Shown here: one piece after another, positions 1 through 5,305 of the stretch
Position numbering within the stretch: the stretch's first letter is position 1
How the letters are laid out: every line of letters begins with the position of its first letter
Source: VBCK01 sp035511515
Lineage (GTDB): Bacteria; Pseudomonadota; Gammaproteobacteria; Burkholderiales; Burkholderiaceae_F
Direction: 5' to 3'
Assembly: GCA_035511515.1 (NCBI GenBank)
Contig: DATKFG010000031.1
Span: 1 to 9,096 of the forward strand
Length of the DNA: 9,096 nucleotides
Made by a program: the position numbers and the translations under genes
Notes under the pieces: model-generated
What the model saw: the letters and a program-made list of their open reading frames with translations, nothing else
Told to the model about the DNA's origin: nothing
The model's database searches: none

Positions 1-2
1 AC

Positions 3-620
3 CTGGCCGATTTCCTGGCGCAGCACCAGGTCGAGATCGTGGCCTCGCTGCCTTACTTCCGGTCAACGCAGACCGACGCCCAGCGCGGCGACAAGACCTT
101 CGCCAAGTCGATCGAGGCATTGCAGCTGCTGAACCGGCTCGGCTACGGGCGCGAAGGCAGCCACTTGGTGCTGAACCTGGTTCACAACCCGGTCGGAGCC
201 TTCCTGCCGCCGCGCCAGGAGGCGCTGGAGGCGCAGTTCCGGCGCGAGTTGTGGCGTCAGCATCAGATCGTGTTCAACCACCTGTATACCATCACCAACA
301 TGCCGATCAGCCGGTTCCTGGACTTTTTGATCGACAGCGGCAACTACGAGACCTACATGCAGCGCCTGGCCAACGCGTTCAATCCCGCCGCGGCCGCCGC
401 CCTGATGTGCCGCCACACGATCTCGATCGGGTGGGACGGCACGCTGTACGACTGCGACTTCAACCAGATGCTGGATCTTCCGGTGCGAGCCCCGGCGCCG
501 CGCCACGTGAGGGATTTCGACCCGGCGCAGCTGAACCACCGGCGCATCGTGATGGCCAATCACTGCTACGGCTGCACCGCCGGGGCTGGATCGTCGTGCG
601 GCGGCGCGACCGCGCAGTGA
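3..620 (+). CDS. arsS: Arsenosugar biosynthesis radical SAM protein ArsS, C-terminal part (5' end outside window)
   Basis: The frame is open to the left edge, so this is the last ~205 codons of a longer gene. The GTG at 39 is internal (Val) and not a start. What remains matches the C-terminal, DUF3641-type, Cys-rich part of ArsS. Visible hallmarks are the GWDGTLYDCDFNQML stretch (Cys codon 453-455) and the terminal NHCYGCTAGAGSSCGGATA stretch (Cys codons 564-566, 573-575 and 597-599). The radical SAM core with its CxxxCxxC cluster motif would lie upstream, outside the window. In the family, ArsS is thought to act with the methyltransferase ArsM in making arsenosugars by attaching a 5'-deoxyadenosyl group to a methylated arsenical. 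Some family members carry selenocysteine near the C terminus; here every such position is a normal TGC Cys codon. The stop overlaps the ribosome binding site of the next gene, so the two are probably co-translated. Identity is well supported by the C-terminal motif alone. Confidence 0.88.
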   Translation: MADFLAQHQVEIVASLPYFRSTQTDAQRGDKTFAKSIEALQLLNRLGYGREGSHLVLNLVHNPVGAFLPPRQEALEAQFRRELWRQHQIVFNHLYTITNMPISRFLDFLIDSGNYETYMQRLANAFNPAAAAALMCRHTISIGWDGTLYDCDFNQMLDLPVRAPAPRHVRDFDPAQLNHRRIVMANHCYGCTAGAGSSCGGATAQ

Positions 621-624
621 GGAG
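620..624 (+). promoter_or_regulatory. Shine-Dalgarno of the patatin gene, overlapping the arsS stop
   Basis: AGGAG sits 3 nt before the ATG at 628, and its first base is the last base of the arsS TGA (618-620). A ribosome finishing arsS would therefore stop on the next initiation region, which implies translational coupling. It also fixes the start of the patatin gene. Confidence 0.75.
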
Positions 625-627
625 CGC

Positions 628-2136
628 ATGAGGACAGTGGCCGGCGCGCTGAGCTGGCTGTTCGTCCGCTTGCCGCTGGCCTTCTCGATCCCGTTCGCAT
701 CGATCGTCCTGTGGTGGGTGTTCGATGGCTTCCGGCTTCTGAATGAAGCCCTGGTAGAGCCCGCGGCGGCGCGCGCCGTCCTGCTGGTGGAATCGCAGCT
801 GCCGGGAGCTACCCGCGAACCGCTGGTTGCGGGCCTGGGCGCGTTTTGTCACGCGGCGCTGGTCATTGCGTTTTTCTTCGTCGGATTGCTGGTCGCTTAC
901 AACGCGGCCGCGCTCGCCAACTGGATGCTGGTTGCACTGAATCTGAAACCGCAGCGCTACGCGCACGGCCCTCCCCAGGTTCCCAAGCCGGGGGCAGCCG
1001 CCGCCAACAACCCCCTGGCCCATGTGAATCGAATCGGCCTGGTTCTTGCCGGCGGCGGTGCCAAGGGCGCGCATCAAGCCGGCGCCATGAAGGCCATCTA
1101 CCGCTTCCTGGCCGAACACGATGCGCTGCGCAAGGTCAAGGTGATTTCAGGCACCTCGATCGGGTCATGGAATGCCCTGTTCTGGCTGGCCAGCCTGATC
1201 AAGCCCGAGGGCAACTGGGACGGCCAGGCCATCCACGAGCGCTGGTGGCGCTGCATCAGCGCCAAGTCGCTGACGGCGCCGATCTGGTATCTGCCATCCT
1301 TGCGCAACGCCCTGCTGTCCACCCTGCCGTGGCAACAGGTGTTCGATCGGATCTTCGGGCGAGCCGATGTCAGCAAGGAGTTGCTGCAGACCGGCGTCCA
1401 CTTCTACCTGACCCGGTCCAACGTGCGTTCGGGCGAGCTGGAGTGCGCGACCAACAATCCCGCTCCCCCGGCGGTTGGTCATGTTGCGTACGAACACCTC
1501 GACCCCCACGATCCCGGCAGATACCTGTCGGGCCTGAAGGCGGCCGTTTTCGCGTCGATGGACCTGCCGCCGCTGTTTCCCTACGTCAAGCGCGGCGGCA
1601 ATCTGTACGAAGACGGCGGCGTGATCAACAACGTGCCGATCACTTTTGCGGCCGCCCGCGAGGAAAACTGCGACCTGATCTTCGTGCTTCCGCTGAACTC
1701 CGACTTCGAAGACAAGCCGAACACCACGTCGATCCTGATGAGGCTGCTGCGGATCATGGACGTGCGCCAGGGCGTGCTGGAGCGCAGCGAGTTCAAGATG
1801 CTGTACCTGTACAACGAGCTGGCCGCGCTGCGCGACTACGCCGAAGCGTCCACCAGCGCGGCCGTCGAGCAAACCGGGCCGGCGCCGCTCGCAACTGCGC
1901 TGCAAAGGAGGCACGCCGTGATCGGCGTGTTCGCGGTGTGCCCCTTGAAGTCGTTCGTGCAGGCGACCATCGATGCCCGCGAGCTGTGGAAGCGCAAGCA
2001 GGCCGCGATCGCGTTCGAGGTGATGCGCGACGCGACCGCCCGCCTGCTTCCGGGATTCCAGTTCAAACCGCAGGACAAGGTGCGCGTCGCGCTGATCGAC
2101 CGCGACGGCCACGTGACCTGGGACGAAAACTTCTGA
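628..2136 (+). CDS. Patatin-like phospholipase with N-terminal membrane segments
   Basis: A 502-residue serine acyl hydrolase of the patatin family. The catalytic elements are complete: oxyanion-hole glycine loop GGGAKG at residues 142-147, nucleophile elbow GTSIG with Ser177, and the catalytic Asp329 in EDGG (DGG at 329-331), giving the Ser-Asp dyad used by these lipases. Before the domain there are two hydrophobic stretches, about residues 10-33 and 72-105, which look like membrane segments. The enzyme is thus probably anchored to the inner membrane and acts on phospholipids or other acyl lipids; its substrate cannot be read from the sequence. The catalytic domain covers roughly residues 134-345. 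The C-terminal ~150 residues are not recognised. It starts 7 nt after arsS, with an SD overlapping the arsS stop, so it is in the same operon. It converges with the tautomerase gene, 16 nt between stop codons. The family call is firm; the physiological role is unknown. Confidence 0.93.
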   Translation: MRTVAGALSWLFVRLPLAFSIPFASIVLWWVFDGFRLLNEALVEPAAARAVLLVESQLPGATREPLVAGLGAFCHAALVIAFFFVGLLVAYNAAALANWMLVALNLKPQRYAHGPPQVPKPGAAAANNPLAHVNRIGLVLAGGGAKGAHQAGAMKAIYRFLAEHDALRKVKVISGTSIGSWNALFWLASLIKPEGNWDGQAIHERWWRCISAKSLTAPIWYLPSLRNALLSTLPWQQVFDRIFGRADVSKELLQTGVHFYLTRSNVRSGELECATNNPAPPAVGHVAYEHLDPHDPGRYLSGLKAAVFASMDLPPLFPYVKRGGNLYEDGGVINNVPITFAAAREENCDLIFVLPLNSDFEDKPNTTSILMRLLRIMDVRQGVLERSEFKMLYLYNELAALRDYAEASTSAAVEQTGPAPLATALQRRHAVIGVFAVCPLKSFVQATIDARELWKRKQAAIAFEVMRDATARLLPGFQFKPQDKVRVALIDRDGHVTWDENF

Positions 2137-2158
2137 GCTTGTGGTGCGCGCCTCAAGC
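2137..2158 (+). terminator. Weak hairpin between convergent genes, possible bidirectional terminator
   Basis: GCTTGTGG and CCTCAAGC pair with seven of eight positions matched (one T-T mismatch) around a TGCGCG loop. The hairpin lies between the patatin stop (2134-2136) and the tautomerase stop (2153-2155, minus strand), which it overlaps. No T-run follows on either strand, so an intrinsic terminator is only a possibility suggested by position. Confidence 0.25.
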
Positions 2159-2533
2159 GTACTGCATCTCGCCGTTGCCGAACGACCAGTTTTCCTTCAC
2201 CACCTCGACCAGGTTGATAAAAACGTCCTGCAGGCGCACTCCGAGGCTGGTGTGCAGGTCGTCCGCGACGCGCCGATAGAAGGCCTTTTTCAGTTCCACC
2301 GAGCGCCCTTGGTTCAGGGTGATCTGGATGAAGACGATCCCGGGCGAGTACTCGATGCCCAGGTACTGGGCGGGATATACGAGCTCGCCCAGGCTGTGCC
2401 GGGTGATGATCTGGAACTTGTCGTCGCGCGGCACGTTGATGACCTCGATCATGGCCCGGTAGATCAGCTCGCCGATGTCGCGGCCGAGTGTGTCGGGCGC
2501 CTGCTGGGATAGATCGATCCGAACGAGCGGCAT
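2153..2533 (-). CDS. Tautomerase family protein (4-oxalocrotonate tautomerase-like)
   Basis: A 126-residue protein that begins Met-Pro-Leu-Val. After methionine removal Pro becomes residue 1, the catalytic base that defines the tautomerase superfamily. Length and the conserved parts (ITLNQGRS near the middle, ENWSFGNGEMQYA at the C terminus) fit the longer Tautomerase_2-type group of about 125-130 residues rather than the ~62-residue 4-OT subunits. Members catalyse keto-enol tautomerisation, or in some cases dehalogenation or decarboxylation; the substrate here is unknown. It is the last gene of the ArsR-led cassette, 70 nt after the second SRPBCC gene. Its ATG is preceded by GAAAGGGAC 5 nt upstream, nearly identical to the leader of that upstream gene. 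Family assignment is strong, the reaction is not assigned. Confidence 0.9.
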   Translation of the reverse strand: MPLVRIDLSQQAPDTLGRDIGELIYRAMIEVINVPRDDKFQIITRHSLGELVYPAQYLGIEYSPGIVFIQITLNQGRSVELKKAFYRRVADDLHTSLGVRLQDVFINLVEVVKENWSFGNGEMQYA

Positions 2534-2538
2534 GGTTC

Positions 2539-2547
2539 GTCCCTTTC
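2539..2547 (-). promoter_or_regulatory. Ribosome binding site of the tautomerase gene
   Basis: On the minus strand GAAAGGGAC lies 5 nt before the ATG at 2533. The same nine bases occur before the second SRPBCC gene (3039-3047). Confidence 0.6.
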
Positions 2548-2603
2548 AGGTGGGTACAGGCCTAGCGGGACGGACAGTTTATCGATGTTGCTCGACCGCG
2601 GAC

Positions 2604-3032
2604 TCAATCGCCGACGTGGATTTTGACGTCGTGCGGATACGGACGCCCTTTCGAGGCCTGCAGCAGGTCCCGCAGGCTCAGCAGGAAGGTCGCCCACTTG
2701 GTGCTGCAGTGGTGCATGAACTCGACCGGGTCCTTCCAGCCGGCGTGCTTGAACAGCACGAAGGTCTGGTCGTCCTTGCGCGTCAGCTCGAACGTCACCT
2801 CGGTCGACACCCACTCCTGCGGTCCCCGCACACAGCGCCAGCGCACCAGCCGGTCGGGCACGGATTCGAGCACTTGCATGTCGCAGAACCCGAAATTGAT
2901 CGTTCCGCCCACGCGGGCCTCGCCGCTCGTTTCCTCGATCCACCAGCGGCGCAGGCCCTCGATCGTCGTGAGCGCCTGATAGACGCGTTGCGCGGGGGCG
3001 TCGATGCCCACTCGGTGAAGGATGTCGGGCAT
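2604..3032 (-). CDS. SRPBCC / AHSA1-type ligand-binding protein (second copy in cassette)
   Basis: A 142-residue single-domain protein of the START/Bet v1-like SRPBCC superfamily, closest in style to the AHSA1 (activator of Hsp90 ATPase homologue) branch. The N-terminal pattern, IDAPAQRVYQALTTIEGLRRWW, is the usual first strand and helices of this fold. VGGTINFGF, a later beta-sheet stretch with WVSTEVTFEL, and the long C-terminal helix containing KWATFLLSLRDLLQ follow. Such proteins form a deep hydrophobic cavity for small ligands. The family is often annotated as polyketide cyclase or ATPase activator, but no catalytic residues can be named here. It follows the first SRPBCC gene after 61 nt with no sign of its own promoter, so it is probably part of the same transcript. 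It is divergent in sequence from that neighbour, suggesting a different ligand or partner. The ATG is supported by GAAAGGGAC 6 nt upstream. Confidence 0.87.
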   Translation of the reverse strand: MPDILHRVGIDAPAQRVYQALTTIEGLRRWWIEETSGEARVGGTINFGFCDMQVLESVPDRLVRWRCVRGPQEWVSTEVTFELTRKDDQTFVLFKHAGWKDPVEFMHHCSTKWATFLLSLRDLLQASKGRPYPHDVKIHVGD

Positions 3033-3038
3033 CGTCGG

Positions 3039-3047
3039 GTCCCTTTC
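3039..3047 (-). promoter_or_regulatory. Ribosome binding site of the second SRPBCC gene
   Basis: GAAAGGGAC on the minus strand, 6 nt before the ATG at 3032. It selects this start and is shared with the tautomerase leader. Confidence 0.6.
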
Positions 3048-3093
3048 TGTGGGTGGTGAAGGATGGGCGCTTCGACCGCAGGCTGCTGCCGGC

Positions 3094-3543
3094 TCAACGG
3101 CCGGCCCAGGTTTGCAGCGGCCGGCCCGTTTCGAGCAGCGACTTCAGGCTCGACAGCACGCGCGGCCAGCCCTCGCTGATCTTGCGCTGCATTTCGGAGC
3201 CTGCCTCCAGCTCGTCGTGGGTCACCGTCAGCCGCACCATGTCGGCCACCGCCTCGATGTCGAAGGTGACGCGGCTGTAGCGGTCCTTGCGGGCCTTGTC
3301 GCTGGGCTGGGCCCAACTGATCACGAGGTGGTGCGGAGCCTTCGCCTCGATCACTTCGCCCAGGATATCCACCGTCCGCGCGGCGTCGGTGCGCCGGTGC
3401 TCCCAGGCCGAGCCGGCCTTCCAGTCGGACACGTTGTCGTGGTCCCAGTACTGGCGCGTGAACTGGCCGTCCAGCAGCCCGTTCCACACGGCCTGCGGCT
3501 GCGAGGCGATGTAGATCACGTAGACGAATGTCGACTTACCCAT
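3094..3543 (-). CDS. SRPBCC / AHSA1-type ligand-binding protein (first copy in cassette)
   Basis: A 149-residue SRPBCC-fold protein. It opens with the typical strand FVYVIYIASQPQAVWNGLLD, followed by QYWDHDNVSDWKAGSAWEHR, the strand region containing VTFDIE, and a terminal helix (ISEGWPRVLSSLKSLLETG). This arrangement is what is seen in SRPBCC proteins encoded directly after ArsR-family regulators. The start codon overlaps the end of arsR by 8 nt (ATGGGTAA holds both the ATG and the regulator's TAA), so translation is coupled and the two proteins are expected to be made in fixed proportion. An AAGGAA ribosome binding site lies inside the regulator's 3' end. The likely job is to bind, and possibly transform, a small hydrophobic molecule related to the regulator's signal; that is inference. 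No catalytic residue can be assigned. Confidence 0.88.
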   Translation of the reverse strand: MGKSTFVYVIYIASQPQAVWNGLLDGQFTRQYWDHDNVSDWKAGSAWEHRRTDAARTVDILGEVIEAKAPHHLVISWAQPSDKARKDRYSRVTFDIEAVADMVRLTVTHDELEAGSEMQRKISEGWPRVLSSLKSLLETGRPLQTWAGR

Positions 3544-3862
3544 CGTTCGTTCCTTCGAGTCGTTTCTTCAGGTCGTTCATCGCGCGGATGCGCGAGCGTT
3601 CGAATTTCCTGATCCAGCGGTCGTAGATCTCCTGCAACGGCACCGCATTGAGAAAGTGCAGCTTTTCGCGGCCGCGCCACGCCGTGGCCACCAGATTGGC
3701 GCTTTCCAGAAGGCCCAGGTGCTGGGTCACCGCTTGCCGGGTCATGTCCAGGTGCTCGCACAGCTCGCTCAGGGTCTGGCCGTTGCGTTCGTTCAAGGCG
3801 TCCAGCAGCTTTCTGCGGCTCGGATCGGCCAGCGCCTTGAAGACGACGTCCGTGTCATTCAT
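3536..3862 (-). CDS. ArsR-family winged-helix transcriptional regulator
   Basis: A 108-residue repressor-type protein. The N-terminal FKALADPSRRKLLDAL (residues 8-23) is the ArsR signature. A winged helix-turn-helix follows: SELCEHLDMTRQAVTQHLGL spans residues 32-51, with QAVTQHL as recognition helix. The C-terminal helix (about residues 77-104) would serve dimerisation. It has a single Cys35 in ELCEHL and lacks the CxC metal site (ELCVC) of arsenite-sensing ArsR, so it is probably not an arsenic sensor despite the nearby arsS gene. A longer reading from a TTG at 3895 is rejected, because that codon lies inside the promoter spacer, upstream of the expected transcript start. The gene overlaps the first SRPBCC gene by 8 nt. 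A palindrome in its own promoter suggests autorepression. The family is certain; the inducer is unknown. Confidence 0.92.
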   Translation of the reverse strand: MNDTDVVFKALADPSRRKLLDALNERNGQTLSELCEHLDMTRQAVTQHLGLLESANLVATAWRGREKLHFLNAVPLQEIYDRWIRKFERSRIRAMNDLKKRLEGTNDG

Positions 3863-3884
3863 GCAGAGACCATCACGAGGCGCG

Positions 3885-3914
3885 ACTATATGCAAGTAAT
3901 TACCTGCATGTCAA
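3885..3914 (-). promoter_or_regulatory. Sigma70-type promoter of the ArsR-SRPBCC-tautomerase cassette
   Basis: On the minus strand the -35 box is TTGACA (3909-3914, 6/6 consensus), the spacer is 18 bp (3891-3908) and the -10 box is TATAGT (3885-3890, 5/6). Transcription would begin near 3876-3879, leaving a short leader of about 15 nt before the ATG at 3862. Such a close match is notable in so GC-rich a region. Confidence 0.82.
3890..3909. promoter_or_regulatory. Probable ArsR-family operator (20-bp palindrome)
   Basis: ATGCAAGTAATTACCTGCAT is a dyad with 9 of 10 base pairs matched, with a perfect GTAATTAC core. It fills the spacer exactly and shares one base with each promoter box, so a dimer bound here would block RNA polymerase. 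Position and symmetry support autorepression by the adjacent ArsR-family protein; binding itself is inferred. Confidence 0.8.
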
Positions 3915-3943
3915 GCCGCGCCGTTCAGGCCCGCGTGCGCGAC

Positions 3944-5128
3944 TCAGCTTGAAAACGCCTGAATGCCGGTCTGCGCGCGCCCCAGGATCAGCGCGTGGAT
4001 GTCGTGCGTTCCCTCGTAGGTGTTCACCGTTTCCAGGTTGACCATGTGGCGGATCACGTGGAACTCGTCGGCAATCCCATTGCCGCCGTGCATGTCGCGC
4101 GCGGCCCGGGCAATGTCCAGCGCCTTGCCGCATGAATTGCGCTTGATCAGCGACACCATCTCGGGTGCGGCCCGGCCCTCGTCCATCAGGCGCCCCACGC
4201 GCAGGCAGGCCTGCAGGCCCAGCGTGATCTCCGTCATCATGTTGGCGAGCTTGAGCTGGATCAGCTGGTTGGCCGCCAGCGGCCGGCCGAACTGGGTGCG
4301 CTCCAGCGTGTACTGGCGCGCCCGATGCCAGCAGTCCTCGGCCGCCCCCAGCGCGCCCCAGGCGATTCCGTAGCGGGCCTTGTTCAGGCAGCCGAACGGT
4401 CCGGCCAGCCCGGTCGCGCCCGGCAGCAGCTGCTCATCGGCCACCAGCACGTCGTCCATCACGACCTGGCCGGTGGCCGAGGCTCGCAGCGACATCTTGC
4501 CCTCGATCCGCGGCGCCGACAGGCCCTTTACGCCCTTGTCCAGCAGAAAACCCCGGATCACGCCGTCCTCGGTCTTGGCCCACACCACGAACAGGTCCGC
4601 GATGGGCGCGTTGGTGATCCACGTCTTGGTTCCCGTGAGCCGGTAGCCGCCGGCGACCTTGACCGCGCGCGTTTTCATGCCGCCCGGGTCCGAACCGTGA
4701 TCGGGCTCGGTCAGGCCGAAGCAGCCGACCGATTCGCCGGTGGCGAGCTTGGGCAGGTAGCGGTCGCGCTGCGGCTGGCTGCCGTACGCTTCGATCGGGT
4801 GCATCACGAGCGACGATTGCACGCTCATCGCCGACCGGTAGGCCGAGTCGATCCGCTCGACCTCGCGCGCGATCAACCCGTAGCACACGTGATTGACGCC
4901 GGCGCAGCCGTAGCCGCGGATCGTCGAACCCAGCAGCCCCAGCTCGCCCATCTCGTTCAGGATGCCGCGGTCGAAGCGCTCCTCACGGTTGGCCTGGATC
5001 ACGCGCGGGGCCAGCTTGTCGTGGCAGTAGGCCCGCGCCGCATCGCGCACCATGCGCTCCTCCTGCGACAGTTCATCTTCCAGCAGCAGCGGGTCGCTCC
5101 ACTGGAAACCGTTCGAACCCTTGCTCAT
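3944..5128 (-). CDS. gcdH: Glutaryl-CoA dehydrogenase
   Basis: A 394-residue FAD-dependent acyl-CoA dehydrogenase that oxidises and decarboxylates glutaryl-CoA to crotonyl-CoA and CO2, passing electrons to ETF. The reaction serves lysine, tryptophan and aromatic breakdown in the cytosol. The GCDH subgroup is recognised along the whole length: DWxDP-like start (FQWSDPLLLE), IRGYGCAGV, YRSAMSVQSSLVMHPI, CFGLTEPDHGSDPGGM, TWITNAPIADLFVVWAK, LRASATGQVVMDDV, GPFGCLNKARYGIAWG and NTYEGTHDIHALILGRA. The catalytic base is Glu372 in YEGTHD, and the Arg thought to hold the glutaryl carboxylate is Arg98 in AYRSAMS. Length is normal for bacterial GCDH. The ATG at 5128 is preferred: GAGGA lies 9 nt upstream, whereas the TTG at 5134 is only 3 nt from it. 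The gene is divergent from the large flavoprotein and 81 nt upstream of arsR, which has its own promoter. Confidence 0.96.
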   Translation of the reverse strand: MSKGSNGFQWSDPLLLEDELSQEERMVRDAARAYCHDKLAPRVIQANREERFDRGILNEMGELGLLGSTIRGYGCAGVNHVCYGLIAREVERIDSAYRSAMSVQSSLVMHPIEAYGSQPQRDRYLPKLATGESVGCFGLTEPDHGSDPGGMKTRAVKVAGGYRLTGTKTWITNAPIADLFVVWAKTEDGVIRGFLLDKGVKGLSAPRIEGKMSLRASATGQVVMDDVLVADEQLLPGATGLAGPFGCLNKARYGIAWGALGAAEDCWHRARQYTLERTQFGRPLAANQLIQLKLANMMTEITLGLQACLRVGRLMDEGRAAPEMVSLIKRNSCGKALDIARAARDMHGGNGIADEFHVIRHMVNLETVNTYEGTHDIHALILGRAQTGIQAFSS

Positions 5129-5137
5129 AGTCAAATA

Positions 5138-5142
5138 TCCTC
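5138..5142 (-). promoter_or_regulatory. gcdH: Ribosome binding site of gcdH
   Basis: GAGGA on the minus strand, 9 nt before the ATG at 5128. It is too close to the alternative TTG at 5134 (3 nt), so it decides the start. Confidence 0.6.
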
Positions 5143-5173
5143 ATTGAATATGGCGCCGCCCCGTGGGCGCGCC

Positions 5174-5206
5174 GCGGTTGCCGCTCAATTGCCACGCAGT
5201 TGCCAG
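5174..5206. repeat. Three 11-bp direct repeats with TTGCC core in the divergent promoter region
   Basis: TTGCC occurs at 5178, 5189 and 5200, exactly 11 bp apart, in the units GCGGTTGCCGC, TCAATTGCCAC and GCAGTTGCCAG. Further TTGCC copies lie at 5220 and 5259. A spacing of one helical turn puts the cores on one DNA face, as in a tandem regulator site. The array lies between gcdH and the divergent flavoprotein gene, so it could control either. No convincing -35/-10 pair was found for either direction in this ~177-bp gap; a lone TATCAT at 5207-5212 resembles a -10 box. Confidence 0.4.
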
Positions 5207-5305
5207 TATCATCCGTTGTTTGCCGCTTACCGCAAGTCGCCCGGCACGGGATCCGGCGTTGCCCAAAAAGCGCCTCACCAGCCCGTCCCTCAGACCCCTT
5301 CCGGC

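Noticed and set aside
3536..3862. Interpretation of the regulator as the arsenite sensor of an ars operon with the nearby arsS gene.
   Set aside because: It has a single Cys in ELCEHL and no CxC metal site, faces away from arsS, and leads an SRPBCC/tautomerase cassette.
3863..3895. TTG start for the ArsR-family gene, adding 11 residues.
   Set aside because: The TTG lies inside the promoter spacer and operator, upstream of the predicted transcript start; the ArsR signature begins just after the ATG at 3862.
5129..5134. TTG start for gcdH two codons upstream of the ATG.
   Set aside because: The GAGGA ribosome binding site is only 3 nt from it but well spaced (9 nt) from the ATG at 5128.
5150..5180. 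GC-rich hairpin candidate (CGCCC-CGT-GGGCG) in the divergent gap.
   Set aside because: The stem has only 5 bp and no T-run follows; such stems are expected by chance at this GC content.
4325..5305. Upstream extension of the flavoprotein frame by 327 codons.
   Set aside because: It runs antisense through gcdH, reads as compositional noise, and conserved-looking protein begins only at the ATG at 5306.
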